Positions 51,143 through 59,802 of a DNA stretch of 64,000 nt are shown one piece after another. The DNA comes from Thermofilaceae archaeon (GTDB lineage Archaea; Thermoproteota; Thermoprotei; Thermofilales; Thermofilaceae): the NCBI GenBank assembly GCA_038731975.1, contig JAVYQJ010000005.1:1-64000 (forward strand), in the 5' to 3' direction. Position numbers and translations under genes: made by a program. A model generated the notes under the pieces. The model saw only the letters and a program-made list of their open reading frames with translations, was not told where the DNA came from and did no database searches. The number at the start of each line of letters is the position of its first letter. Within the stretch, counting starts at the first letter, position 1.

Positions 51143-52123
51143 TTAAAAACTTTTCGATGGCGGCTTGCTCTCGTAGAGTAGCACCCTATCAACCTCCTCG
51201 TTTAATCCGGGCTCCCTGCTCCAGCTCGGGTCGACAGCCTCGATCCAGATCAACCAGCGGCCGCGCTCCACGTCTTGAGCCACGCCAGCGTAACCGTGGA
51301 TGGGGTAGCGGGGGTGCTCGTAGATCGAGCCCGGCGCCCACTTCGCCTCGAAGATCCGCTCGAGGTTCAACCCCCGGTAATCTATGACGTAGGCGGCGAA
51401 GGTATCGGTCAGGTGGGCGCCTTTCACCACCTCTCTCGTGGCAACACCGATGATCACGGGGCCTGTGCAGCCGGCGAAAATGGAGCCGTAGAGGAGGAAG
51501 TAGGGCTTCTGCTCCTCGCCATCCAACCGGGGAATCCCCAGCTTCACCCACCGGCGCCCATCCTCGCTGACTGCCAGCGCCGTCCTGACCGAAAGCCCAC
51601 CCGCGTTGGCCTTGTAGAGGCAGATGTAGCGCCCATCGACGATGTCGATCGTCGGGTCCCTAGCCTCCACCGCATCGTAGTCCCTATCGCAGCGGAGCAC
51701 AAACCCTTCACCGCGCCAGGGCCCCGCCGGGTCGTCTGAGGACAGCAGGTAGGTCTCCCATCTTCCGCCCACGTCAAGGGAGGCGTAGAGCATGTACCTC
51801 CCCGTCAGCGGGTCGCGGAGGATTTGCGTCCCCTCGATGCTGAGCACCTTTAAGCCGCACATATCGCTTAACTCCTCCTTGCTTAACCTGCAAGCGAGCG
51901 TGAAGTTCTCCCCATCGCTAGAGCGGTAAACTTCGATTGCGAACCCCCTCTCCGGCCAGCTCCTAGGCCTACTGGTGAGCAGGAACTCGCGGTCGAGAGG
52001 GTCCAGCCAGAGCTTCCCAGCGCCAGCCCAAGAGCCCGGCTCGAACCGCGGTGGATCGAGAAGCACCTTCTTGAACCTCCTCCAAGCCAGTAAGGCTTGG
52101 GGAGGCAGGAGGCCCTGCCACAC
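51143..52123 (-). CDS. GH43/GH130-like five-bladed propeller glycosidase-type protein
   Basis: The protein has 326 residues with repeated bladed motifs: GKLWLDPLDREFLLTSR, VYRSSDGENFTLA, GTQILRDPLTGRYMLYAS, LLSSDDPAGPWRGEGF, EARDPTIDIVDGRYICLYK and ALAVSEDGRRWVKLG. This is the pattern of the GH43/GH62/GH130 propeller. EARDPTID could supply a catalytic Asp, but the full triad was not established. It probably acts on a glycoside or is an inactive relative. The start is GTG 52123; TATA-like GTTTTTTACG lies 26 bases upstream. Confidence 0.6.
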   Translation of the reverse strand: MWQGLLPPQALLAWRRFKKVLLDPPRFEPGSWAGAGKLWLDPLDREFLLTSRPRSWPERGFAIEVYRSSDGENFTLACRLSKEELSDMCGLKVLSIEGTQILRDPLTGRYMLYASLDVGGRWETYLLSSDDPAGPWRGEGFVLRCDRDYDAVEARDPTIDIVDGRYICLYKANAGGLSVRTALAVSEDGRRWVKLGIPRLDGEEQKPYFLLYGSIFAGCTGPVIIGVATREVVKGAHLTDTFAAYVIDYRGLNLERIFEAKWAPGSIYEHPRYPIHGYAGVAQDVERGRWLIWIEAVDPSWSREPGLNEEVDRVLLYESKPPSKSF

Positions 52124-52191
52124 GTCTTCCTATTTCAGGGCACGTAAAAAACGATTGTTTCCCCGTTGTCGCGGATATGGAGTGCGTTTAC

Positions 52192-52206
52192 GTGAAACGG
52201 TTTCAC
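52192..52206. promoter_or_regulatory. Palindromic operator upstream of bioY-birA
   Basis: GTGAAACGGTTTCAC is a 7+1+7 perfect inverted repeat. It sits just upstream of CCTTAATAG (52215-52223), the probable TATA box of bioY. BirA, encoded in the same operon, has an N-terminal helix-turn-helix and could bind here as a biotin-sensing repressor. Confidence 0.5.
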
Positions 52207-52246
52207 AGTGGAGTCCTTAATAGCCGGCGTGGAGCAGGGCTCCCCC

Positions 52247-52891
52247 GTGGGGGTGACCGTTTTCAGGTTGACGGTTTCAACAGCGTTGGCGGTTGTTACC
52301 GGCCTGCTCGCACAGGTAACCTTCAGGCTAGGGCCCGTGCCCTACACGATGCAGAACGCGGGCGTCGTCCTCTCGGGGTTGCTGCTACCACCTCGCTGGG
52401 CTCTGCTGTCCCAGCTCCTGTACCTAGCGCTCATCGCGACGGGCTTGCCTCTAGCCGCGGGCCTCAGAGGCGGAGTGGGGATCCTCCTCGGGCCGACCGG
52501 AGGCTACCTGGCCGCCTTCCCCCTTGCAGCTCTACTGACGGCCGTGCTGAGGGAGCTCTACGAGAGGGGCTGCGGAAGAACTCTGCGCGAGGCGGGTAGG
52601 CGGGACCTAGTCGCGCTGTGGCTCCTTTCGTGCGCCGCTGCAGTGCCGATCTACCTGCTGGGTTACCTGGTGTTTGCACGGTGGGTTTCCGCAGACCCTA
52701 GGCTCGCGGCGTGGGTTATGGGCGCTTCCCGGCTCTTTGGGGTGCGGGATGCGGCGCTGGCGATCCCCCTGGTTTCAGTACTCATCTTCATCCCGCAGGA
52801 CTTCGCGATGGATCACGCGCTCGCCGTGTTAGCCGCTTGGCGAGTTGCTAGGTCGCTTAGCCGCGAGTACAGCCTTTTAACTCGGGGGTGA
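52247..52891 (+). CDS. bioY: BioY-family biotin transporter substrate-binding component
   Basis: The protein has about 214 residues and six membrane segments, with the BioY core QVTFRLGPVPYTMQNAGVVLSGLLLPPRWALLSQLLYLALIATGLPLAAG and GGVGILLGPTGGYLAAFPLAA. BioY binds biotin and works alone or with an ECF module; no ECF ATPase is adjacent. I prefer GTG 52247 because a TATA box (CCTTAATAG) is 26 bases upstream; GTG 52208 and 52229 are in frame. It overlaps birA by 4 bases in one operon, so uptake and ligation of biotin are linked. Confidence 0.9.
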   Translation: MGVTVFRLTVSTALAVVTGLLAQVTFRLGPVPYTMQNAGVVLSGLLLPPRWALLSQLLYLALIATGLPLAAGLRGGVGILLGPTGGYLAAFPLAALLTAVLRELYERGCGRTLREAGRRDLVALWLLSCAAAVPIYLLGYLVFARWVSADPRLAAWVMGASRLFGVRDAALAIPLVSVLIFIPQDFAMDHALAVLAAWRVARSLSREYSLLTRG

Positions 52892-53865
52892 TGCGTGGGG
52901 GCGTGAGCGGCGAGCTGGAGGCCGCCCTACTGGGGGAGCTGGCGCTGAGCCCCGGTTTTGTCTCGGGGGAGAAGCTGGCGCGAGCCCTCCGCGTCTCCCG
53001 TGCGACTGTGAGCAGGCTGGCGAGGAGGCTGGTCGAGGAGGGGTACCCGGTTGAGGCCCACCCTAAGCTGGGTTACAGGCTCGTCGCGAGCGACGACCTG
53101 AGCGCGGCGGCCCGCTACGTTGGCGCGCTAAAGGCGTCCCTACCCTTCACCCTCTGCTACCTCGAATCCTGCTCCTCAACCCAGGAGGTTGCGGCTGCTC
53201 TCGCTGAGGCTGGAGCGGGTGAGGGTACCGTGGTTGTGGCGGAGGAGCAGACGGCGGGCAGGGGGAGGCTCGGTAGGAGCTGGGTCTCCCCCAGGGGGGG
53301 CCTCTGGTTCACAGTTCTGCTGAGGCCCGAGAGCCTCCGTCTATCGCACCTGCTGAGCTTGACGGCGGGCGTCGCGGTGGCCAGGTCGCTTCGGGAGCTT
53401 TTCGGCGTCGACGCAGGGTTGAAGTGGCCGAACGACGTGCTAGTTGAGGGGAGGAAGGTTGCCGGGATCCTCGTCGAGGGTAGCGTGGAAGCGGACAGGA
53501 TACACTACGCGCTGCTGGGCGTCGGGATCAACGTCAACAACGATCTACCACCCGAGCTCAGGGGCTCGGCTTCATCGCTGAAGGAGTTCACGGGGCGCCC
53601 CCTGCCGCGGGTCCCCCTACTGCTTAAAGTCCTCAAGGAGCTCGACAGAGCCTACAGCTCGCTGCGCTCGGGTGCGGTGGAGAGCGTGCTAGGCGAGTGG
53701 AGGCGCCTGTCCGTAACGCTCGGGAAGCGCGTGAAAGTGCTGTCAAGCGACGGAGTGTTCGAGGGGGTGGCCTTGGACATCGATGAGTGGGGTGGCCTCC
53801 TAGTGGAGAGCCGAGACGGAGGACAAAGGGTCTTCTATGCGGGGGATATCGTCCACCTCAGGTGA
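52888..53865 (+). CDS. birA: Biotin-protein ligase with HTH repressor domain
   Basis: This 325-residue protein has a winged helix-turn-helix at its N-terminus (GEKLARALRVSRATVSRLARRLVEEGYPVEAHPKLGYRL) and a biotin ligase domain: SCSSTQEVAAALAEAGAGEGTVVVAEEQTAGRGRLGRSWVSPRGGLWFTVLLRP, LKWPNDVLVEGRKVAGILVEG and GVGINVNND. The C-terminal SH3-like part follows (RVKVLSSDGVFEGVALDIDEWGGLLVE). It attaches biotin to carboxylases and probably represses the operon when biotin is plentiful. Its start overlaps the bioY stop by 4 bases. Confidence 0.93.
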   Translation: MMRGGVSGELEAALLGELALSPGFVSGEKLARALRVSRATVSRLARRLVEEGYPVEAHPKLGYRLVASDDLSAAARYVGALKASLPFTLCYLESCSSTQEVAAALAEAGAGEGTVVVAEEQTAGRGRLGRSWVSPRGGLWFTVLLRPESLRLSHLLSLTAGVAVARSLRELFGVDAGLKWPNDVLVEGRKVAGILVEGSVEADRIHYALLGVGINVNNDLPPELRGSASSLKEFTGRPLPRVPLLLKVLKELDRAYSSLRSGAVESVLGEWRRLSVTLGKRVKVLSSDGVFEGVALDIDEWGGLLVESRDGGQRVFYAGDIVHLR

Positions 53866-54036
53866 AAGCCTGCTCTGAAGCTCACGCTTCCACCCAACTG
53901 CTCACATCTCCAACCCGTACCCCCGTTCGGCGCGCTCAAGGCGTGCAGGAGGCATCAGCACATGAATGGGCAATCACCGCTCAGCACTCGGCAAATACAT
54001 CATCTGCCGTGCAGGTGCGGCTGCCGGCTTTTAAGC

Positions 54037-55050
54037 TTAGCTGAGGAGGGGGAGTTTCACGCTCCTCCCCTCCCTTCCGCTGATGTAGACGGCCTCGATG
54101 ATCTCCTGCGCCTTTACAGCGTCCTCAACCGTGATGAAGGGGTTCCTGCCGGTCTTGACAGCATCGATGATGTCGTCGAGGGCGTTGCGCGCGGGTGGCT
54201 GCGGTGGAACCGGCTTGACCCACCCCTTCTCCCTCGTGTAGTACATGAGGCCGATCCAAGTCCTCAGCGCCGATCCTCTGCTGCCGTAAACCTCCAGAGG
54301 GGACCAGGGCATGTGCTCGACTAGCTGGGTCCAGCCAGCGTCGAGGATCCCCAGCGCGCCCCCGGAGAACCGGATGACGCCCACCCCCTGATCGTCGATG
54401 CTGTAGGCTCCCGTCACGTTGCCCGTGAGGCCCTGCACTTCGACAGCCTCCTCCCCGAGCACGAACCGGAGTAGATCAGCGCCGTGGATGCCCAGGTCGA
54501 GGAAACCCCCGCCACCCGCGAGCTCGCGCGACGCAAACCAGGCTGACCAGCCGCTGAACCAGCGGTCGATTGCCGCTGAGTGCGCAACCCTCACCCTAGC
54601 CATGCACACGCGGCCCAGTTCGCCGCTCTGCACCAGCTCCCTCAGCTTGAGGATCTCGGGGTTGAAGCGGGAGTTGAACCCTGTCGTGAAGAGGATGCCG
54701 TGCCTCCTCACGATGCTGCGGATCTCCAGGGCCATCCGGAGGTCGGAGCCGATGGGTTTCTCGCAGAACACGTTGATACCCCTCTCAGCGGCAGCCTTCA
54801 CGTGCTCCCCGTGCATGCTGTTCTCGCTATCGATGACGGCGAGGTCCAGCCCCTCCGCGAGCAGGGCCTCAAGCCTGCTGTAGAACTTGATACCGTACCT
54901 CGAGGACAGCTGAAGCCCCCTCTGCTCGTCGTGATCGTAAGCCCCCACGATCTCCACGTCGGGGCGAGCCTTCAACTGCTCGATGTGGCCGGGAGCATGG
55001 ACGTGTGCTAAACCGATGATGCCGACCTTAAGCTTCGCCACGGGGGGCAC
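54037..55050 (-). CDS. Gfo/Idh/MocA-family NAD(P)-dependent oxidoreductase
   Basis: The protein has 337 residues. The Rossmann N-terminus VGIIGLAHVHAPGHIEQLKARPDVEIVGAYDHDEQRG is followed by the family motif FCEKPIG (EKP) and the C-terminal alpha/beta domain (GGGGFLDLGIHGADLLRFVLG, whose Asp and His are substrate-binding). These enzymes oxidise or reduce sugars, inositols or related polyols. The substrate is not known. The start may be ATG 55050 or internal KLKVGII. It is isolated, with the bioY-birA operon upstream convergent. Confidence 0.88.
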   Translation of the reverse strand: MPPVAKLKVGIIGLAHVHAPGHIEQLKARPDVEIVGAYDHDEQRGLQLSSRYGIKFYSRLEALLAEGLDLAVIDSENSMHGEHVKAAAERGINVFCEKPIGSDLRMALEIRSIVRRHGILFTTGFNSRFNPEILKLRELVQSGELGRVCMARVRVAHSAAIDRWFSGWSAWFASRELAGGGGFLDLGIHGADLLRFVLGEEAVEVQGLTGNVTGAYSIDDQGVGVIRFSGGALGILDAGWTQLVEHMPWSPLEVYGSRGSALRTWIGLMYYTREKGWVKPVPPQPPARNALDDIIDAVKTGRNPFITVEDAVKAQEIIEAVYISGREGRSVKLPLLS

Positions 55051-55132
55051 TCCGACCGCTCGGAATTAACGGTATCGCGCCCGCCGGCGCGGTGGAGCGG
55101 TTCTCCGCAGCGCGGGGTTCACTCGCGGGGCT

Positions 55133-55522
55133 CTAGGGGCGCGTTGGCACTCCCAGCTCTTCAGCTAGCCGCCTAAGCTTCCTGTCGTACGTTGCGAGCT
55201 CAGCGTTGAGCGTGAGGGCTAAAGCGAGGATAACACAATCGTTCAGCTCCCTGATGGGGGCGTTGCGCTCCGCCCAGAGCTGCACACCCCTCTGCACGAC
55301 GTGAAGCGGCTCGCATAGAACGTTGTACTCCGCCAGCTCCCGGATCTTCGTTAAGACAAACAGGGGGTCCCGAGTAAGTTCCGCAATAACCCTGATGTAC
55401 TCGTAAACCACGATCTGCGGTATCACAGAGTCCCTCTCGTTGAGCAGCTTCAAGCTCTCCTCGTGGAACTCGCTGTCCTCCACGCTCGCGTAGACGAGCA
55501 CATTGGTGTCAAGGACGAGCAT
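55133..55522 (-). CDS. vapC: VapC-type PIN-domain ribonuclease toxin, second locus
   Basis: This 129-residue PIN domain begins MLVLDTNVLVYASVEDSE (first Asp), with IPQIVVYEYIRVIAEL (Glu), IRELNDCVILALALTLNAELATYDRKL (Asp pair). It follows an AbrB-type antitoxin gene by 3 bases. It probably cleaves RNA when antitoxin is degraded. Confidence 0.85.
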   Translation of the reverse strand: MLVLDTNVLVYASVEDSEFHEESLKLLNERDSVIPQIVVYEYIRVIAELTRDPLFVLTKIRELAEYNVLCEPLHVVQRGVQLWAERNAPIRELNDCVILALALTLNAELATYDRKLRRLAEELGVPTRP

Positions 55523-55525
55523 GCC

Positions 55526-55741
55526 CTAGGGCGAGAACGCTCTATCGGCGATCTCCTCGATCTCCTCGACGCTCAGCGCTCTACCGAGCTTGATCGTCGA
55601 CCACTTCCTCCTCACAGGCTTCAGCAGGGCTACACCATCCCGCAGCTCGAACTCCACGTAGTCCCCCTCCCTAATCCCCAAAGCCTCTCTCACCTCCACC
55701 GGTATGGTGACTTGGTAGTTCCTGGTGACCTTAACCCTCAC
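55526..55741 (-). CDS. vapB: AbrB/SpoVT-type VapB antitoxin, second locus
   Basis: This 71-residue protein has a swapped-hairpin AbrB fold (MRVKVTRNYQVTIPVEVREALGIREGDYVEF) and an acidic C-terminal tail that should wrap the toxin (RALSVEEIEEIADRAFSP). GTG 55741 is leaderless: CTTTATATTC is centred 26 bases upstream. It is an operon with the PIN toxin and differs in fold from the first vapB in the window. Confidence 0.88.
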   Translation of the reverse strand: MRVKVTRNYQVTIPVEVREALGIREGDYVEFELRDGVALLKPVRRKWSTIKLGRALSVEEIEEIADRAFSP

Positions 55742-55825
55742 GAGATTGATAATGAAAACTAGAATATAAAGATGACTACTAGGATTGCGCGCTGCATATT
55801 TACGCGGGCCGTGATCTTGCCGGTG

Positions 55826-56998
55826 ATGTCGCTGGACGAGTTCCTGGGGCTGCCGCGGTCGAGGATCCGGATCGGTACTTCGGGCTGGGACTACGACGAC
55901 TGGGTCGGCCCCTTCTACGATAGCGACAGGGGCATGTTCACCAGCTACGCGAAGCTGTTCGACACTGTTGAGGTCAACTCCTCGTTCTACACCCTGCTGA
56001 GTGAGAGGTTCTACGAGGGGCTCGCCAGGTCAGCCCCACCGGGCTTCTACTTCTCAGTGAAGATGTACAGGGGGGTCACGCACAAGAGGCTGCTGAACCC
56101 GAAGTTCGTCGAAGCCGAGCTCAACGCCTTCCTAAAGTCCATCCATCCCCTCGCCAGGCAGAAGAAGCTGGGTGCGGTGCTCATCCAGCTCCCACCGAAG
56201 GAGAGGTGGGAGCTGCCTTGGTTCGAGGAGTTCCTCGCCCTACTCCCCCAGGGCGTGAGGTTCGCAGTGGAGTTCCGCGACCCGAGCTGGATCAACAGCG
56301 AGGTCTTCAACCTGCTCAGGAGGTACGGGGTGGCCTACGTCATCGTCGACGAACCCCTTCTCCCTCCCATAACTGAAGTGACCGCCGGGTTCGCGTACGT
56401 GAGGTGGCACGGGAGGGGGGAGCGACCATGGTACTACTACCACTACAGCCTCGAGGAGCTGAAGCCGTGGGCCGAAAAGGTGAGGCAACTGGCGGAGCAG
56501 GTTGAGCTGCTCCTCGGCTACTTCAACAACCACTTCAGGGGCTTCGCCCCCCACAACGCCCTCCAGATGCTCGCGCTGCTGGGCCTCGCGGACAGCCGGC
56601 AGCTGGAGATGCTGTCTCGGATGGACAGGTACTTCTCCTCAGCCCCTCCAGTCGCTAAAAGCGTGGTCCGCGAGCTGGAGGAAGGTAGGATCGAGGAGTT
56701 CCTGAAGGCTTTGGCCGGTGATCGGAGGTTCCAGCGGGCTCTCGAGATCGGCGACGCGGAGGTCCAGTACACGCTGACGAGCGAGGGGGTTACAGCCCGC
56801 GTGAAGAGCTACCGCGTCGAGGTGGACCGAGTGGGTCGGAGGCTCTACCACGACTGCGAGGATTGGAGGAAGTCGCTGGAGTCGAAGAGGTTCTGCAAGC
56901 ACCTGGTGAAGCTCTTCCTCGCTCTGCCGAGAGACGCTTCGAGAGAGCTGCTTCAGGACATCGCAGCCAACCTGGAGGAGTGGGAATTCGCCGGCTGA
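55826..56998 (+). CDS. DUF72 TIM-barrel protein with C-terminal SWIM-like zinc motif
   Basis: The protein has about 390 residues. The first 240 match DUF72: IRIGTSGWDYDDWVGPFY, FDTVEVNSSFYTLL, FYFSVKMYRGVTHKR, FAVEFRDPSW and ITEVTAGFAYVRWHGRGE. The last 120 hold a SWIM-like motif (YHDCEDWRKS...RFCKHLVKLFL), in which the usual CxC is HxC. SWIM domains bind DNA or proteins. ATG 55826 is chosen: GCATATTTACG lies 26 bases upstream. It precedes FEN-1 by 3 bases, so the two are probably co-expressed, which hints at a DNA-repair role. Confidence 0.75.
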   Translation: MSLDEFLGLPRSRIRIGTSGWDYDDWVGPFYDSDRGMFTSYAKLFDTVEVNSSFYTLLSERFYEGLARSAPPGFYFSVKMYRGVTHKRLLNPKFVEAELNAFLKSIHPLARQKKLGAVLIQLPPKERWELPWFEEFLALLPQGVRFAVEFRDPSWINSEVFNLLRRYGVAYVIVDEPLLPPITEVTAGFAYVRWHGRGERPWYYYHYSLEELKPWAEKVRQLAEQVELLLGYFNNHFRGFAPHNALQMLALLGLADSRQLEMLSRMDRYFSSAPPVAKSVVRELEEGRIEEFLKALAGDRRFQRALEIGDAEVQYTLTSEGVTARVKSYRVEVDRVGRRLYHDCEDWRKSLESKRFCKHLVKLFLALPRDASRELLQDIAANLEEWEFAG

Positions 56999-57001
56999 AG
57001 G

Positions 57002-58027
57002 ATGGGCTCGAAACTCACCCCCCTGATCAAGCCGGAGAGGATCGGGCTGGAGGGCTTGGAGGGCAGAGTGCTGGCCGTCGACGCGCTGAACGCTATCTAC
57101 CAGTTCCTCGCGCTGGTCAGGGATGCGAGGGGCGAGCCGTTGAGGAACAGCAGGGGCCAAGTCACTTCGCACCTTGTGGGCTTGGCGACCCGCTTCTCCA
57201 GGCTCGCCTTCGAGCACAACTGCAAGTTCATTTTCGTCTTCGACGGCCCCCCGCACCCCCTGAAGCGGGCGGAGATCGCGAGGAGGAGGGAGCTGAGGGA
57301 GAGGGCGCTGGAGGAGTACAGGAGGCTGATCGAAGCGGGCGAGTACGAGAAGGCCTTCTCCAAGGCCGTGGTATCGGCGACCGTGGACGAGTGGATCCTC
57401 GGAAGCAGCAGGAAGCTGCTCAAGCTCATGGGCTTCCCCATCGTCGACGCTCCCCACGACGCTGAAGCCCAGGCCGCGCTCATCGTCTCGAGGGGGGAGG
57501 CTTGGGCGGTGGCCAGCCAGGATTGGGACTCGCTGCTGTACGGCGCCCCCCGGCTCGTGAGGTACGTGACGCTGACGGGTTTCGAGTGGCTTCCCAGCAA
57601 GATGGCGGCGAGAAAGCTAGAGCCCGAGCTGGTCGAGCTCGACAGGCTCCTCGGCTCCCTCCAGCTGACACGCAGGCAGTTGGTCGAGGTAGCCGTGCTC
57701 TCGGGGACCGACTACAACAAGGGTGTGAAGGGGATTGGGCCGAAGAGGGCGTACAAGCTCATCAAGCTGTACGGGAGCCTCGATCGGCTGCCCTCGAGGA
57801 TCAGGGAGCTACTGCCAGCCAACTACCGCGAGATCGTCGAGCTCTTCCTCAACCCTCCCGTGAGAGAGGACTACGAGATCGTCTTCACCGAGCCCCAGAG
57901 CGAGGAGCTGTACAGGTTCCTGGTCGAGGAGAACAGCTTCTCGCACGATAGAGCCGAGCTCGTGATCGCCAGGCTGGAGAAGGCCTGGGCGAGAGCCCGC
58001 CAGAGCACGCTTGAGTCGTTCTTCTAG
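57002..58027 (+). CDS. fen: Flap endonuclease 1
   Basis: This 341-residue structure-specific nuclease removes 5' flaps in Okazaki-fragment maturation and repair. The N-domain is GLEGRVLAVDALNAIYQFLALVRD (catalytic Asp), KFIFVFDGPPHPLKR. The I-domain DAPHDAEAQAALIVSRGEAWAVASQDWDSLLYG has four acidic residues, and the H3TH is GTDYNKGVKGIGPKRAYKLIKLYG. The C-terminal QSTLESFF is a PIP box for PCNA. It lies 3 bases after the DUF72 gene and 38 bases before the SMC-like gene, which has its own TATA. Confidence 0.97.
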   Translation: MGSKLTPLIKPERIGLEGLEGRVLAVDALNAIYQFLALVRDARGEPLRNSRGQVTSHLVGLATRFSRLAFEHNCKFIFVFDGPPHPLKRAEIARRRELRERALEEYRRLIEAGEYEKAFSKAVVSATVDEWILGSSRKLLKLMGFPIVDAPHDAEAQAALIVSRGEAWAVASQDWDSLLYGAPRLVRYVTLTGFEWLPSKMAARKLEPELVELDRLLGSLQLTRRQLVEVAVLSGTDYNKGVKGIGPKRAYKLIKLYGSLDRLPSRIRELLPANYREIVELFLNPPVREDYEIVFTEPQSEELYRFLVEENSFSHDRAELVIARLEKAWARARQSTLESFF

Positions 58028-58065
58028 GGAATAGCGTTATAGCCGGCGGTTCCCCAACCAACAAG

Positions 58066-59802
58066 GTGCCCGCGCTAATCAAGGAAGTTGTGCTGGAGAA
58101 CTTCATGAGCTACAAGTACGCTAGGGTCCCCCTAGCGCCGGGCATCAACATAGTCACGGGGCCCAACGGTTCGGGTAAGAGCAGCCTCCTCCTCGGCATC
58201 AGCGTTGCGCTCGGTCAGACGTACACGGAGAGGGGGCGCAGGTTGAGCGACCTGATTAGGCGCGGCGAGGAGGCAGCCCGAGTGACGGTTGTCATCGACA
58301 ATCGCCCCGTGGATGGGCGCCGCCCCCTCCCTTGGTTCCGGAGCGACGAGGTGTTCTTCACGCGGTACCTGAGGATCGACGGCCAGTACTGGCACGAAGT
58401 GAACGGGAGGGTTGTCACGAAGGCTGAGGTCAAGAGGTACCTATCGAGGCTGGGCCTAGACCCCGACAACGCGCTGATCATCATGCACCAGGGCGTGGTG
58501 GAGGAGTTCGCCTTCCTCTCGCCCCAGGAGAGGCTCAGGCTGCTCGAGGAAGCCGTGGGCCTGGCGGGGTACAGGGAGAGGGTACTGGCGGCGAAGAGGA
58601 TGCTAGCTGAAGGCGCGAAGAGCGCGGAGGAGGTTAAAAGCGCGCTCGCTAGAGCCCGGGAGGCTCTCAAGTACTGGAGCGAGGTTTACGAGAGGTACAG
58701 GAGGAGGAGGGCGCTCGAGGAGAGCCTCAAGCTGCTGCGCAGGGAGCTCGCCTGGGCCAGAGTGCGGGACGCGGAGGCCGACCTGAGGGCGGTTGAGGAG
58801 GAGCTCAGCAGGGTTACGCTGGAGCTGAAGGGGGTGGAGGAGGCGCTGGGGGTGCTAGGCTCGAGGGAGGAGGAGCTGAGGGCTGAGCTGGGCTCAATTG
58901 AGCGGCAGATCACCAGCGGCGCACTGGGCCTCGCCGAGGGTCTGGCGATGCTGCGCAGCGTCTGGGAGGGGTTGGTCGACGTGGTCGCGTCGGCCCGCGT
59001 GAAAGCCTTTGAGCGTAGGCTTCTGATCGCCGAGCGGGAGGAGTTGGAGGCCCGCCGCCGCAGGGCTGCGGAGAAGGTTAGGGCGCTCGAGGAGAAGGCG
59101 CTCGAGGAGGGCGAGAGGGTGGAATCAGTGAGGAGCGTTGAGGAGATACAGGAGGAGATCCGGTCGGTGGAGCTCTCCCTCGCGGCCATCGGCGAGATAC
59201 CGGCGGAGGTTGAGGAGGCCTACGGGAAGCTACTCGAGGAGTACCGAGAGCTGGAGAAGAGGGCTGTGGAGCTGGAGGAGAACAAGAGGAGGTTGGAGGA
59301 GGAGCTGGAGAAGCGGATCAGCCTCTGGAGGGAGAAGGTGTCCGCGGTTGTGGAGGACGTCGACAAGCTGTTCTCCGCAATGCTGGCCAAGCTGGGGGCC
59401 AGCGGCAGCGTCAGGTTGGCGGAGAGCGGGGACGTTGAGAGCGCGGGCCTCGAGATCCTCGTCGGTTACGGCGGTGCAGCACCCGCACCGCTCAACCCCT
59501 ACTCCCTGAGCGGGGGTGAGAGGACCGCCGCAGTCGTCTGCTTCTTCCTCGCCCTCCAGAACCACGTTAAATCCCCCTTCAGAGCCGTGGACGAGTTCGA
59601 CGTGCACATGGACCCGCGCAACAGGGATGCTGTGCTAAACATGGTTTTCGAGCTCGCCGAGGCGAGTCCAGGCGTCCAGTACGTCGTGATCACACCGGGC
59701 CCCCTCACTAAGCTGCCCGAGAACGCCCACACGCTCATCATCCAGAAGGTCAGGGGGAGGACGCTTGTCTCACTGAGCAGGGGTGGGGGACGTGTCAGCT
59801 GA
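58066..59802 (+). CDS. Compact SMC-like ATPase (SMC5/6-type head)
   Basis: The protein has 578 residues. The head is split: Walker A GPNGSGKSS at residues 32-40 after VVLENFMSYKYARVPL, then, after a coiled coil, signature SLSGGERTAAVVCFF near 481-495 and Walker B FRAVDEFDVHMDPRN. The middle 300 residues are coiled coil in two arms with a small break around 290-330, much shorter than a standard SMC (about 1,150 residues with a hinge). The Q-loop area reads DPDNALIIMHQGVVEEFAFLSPQERL, as in SMC5/6-type heads. TTATAG at 58035 fits a leaderless GTG 58066. It forms an operon with two small genes that resemble kleisin and KITE proteins. Confidence 0.78.
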   Translation: MPALIKEVVLENFMSYKYARVPLAPGINIVTGPNGSGKSSLLLGISVALGQTYTERGRRLSDLIRRGEEAARVTVVIDNRPVDGRRPLPWFRSDEVFFTRYLRIDGQYWHEVNGRVVTKAEVKRYLSRLGLDPDNALIIMHQGVVEEFAFLSPQERLRLLEEAVGLAGYRERVLAAKRMLAEGAKSAEEVKSALARAREALKYWSEVYERYRRRRALEESLKLLRRELAWARVRDAEADLRAVEEELSRVTLELKGVEEALGVLGSREEELRAELGSIERQITSGALGLAEGLAMLRSVWEGLVDVVASARVKAFERRLLIAEREELEARRRRAAEKVRALEEKALEEGERVESVRSVEEIQEEIRSVELSLAAIGEIPAEVEEAYGKLLEEYRELEKRAVELEENKRRLEEELEKRISLWREKVSAVVEDVDKLFSAMLAKLGASGSVRLAESGDVESAGLEILVGYGGAAPAPLNPYSLSGGERTAAVVCFFLALQNHVKSPFRAVDEFDVHMDPRNRDAVLNMVFELAEASPGVQYVVITPGPLTKLPENAHTLIIQKVRGRTLVSLSRGGGRVS

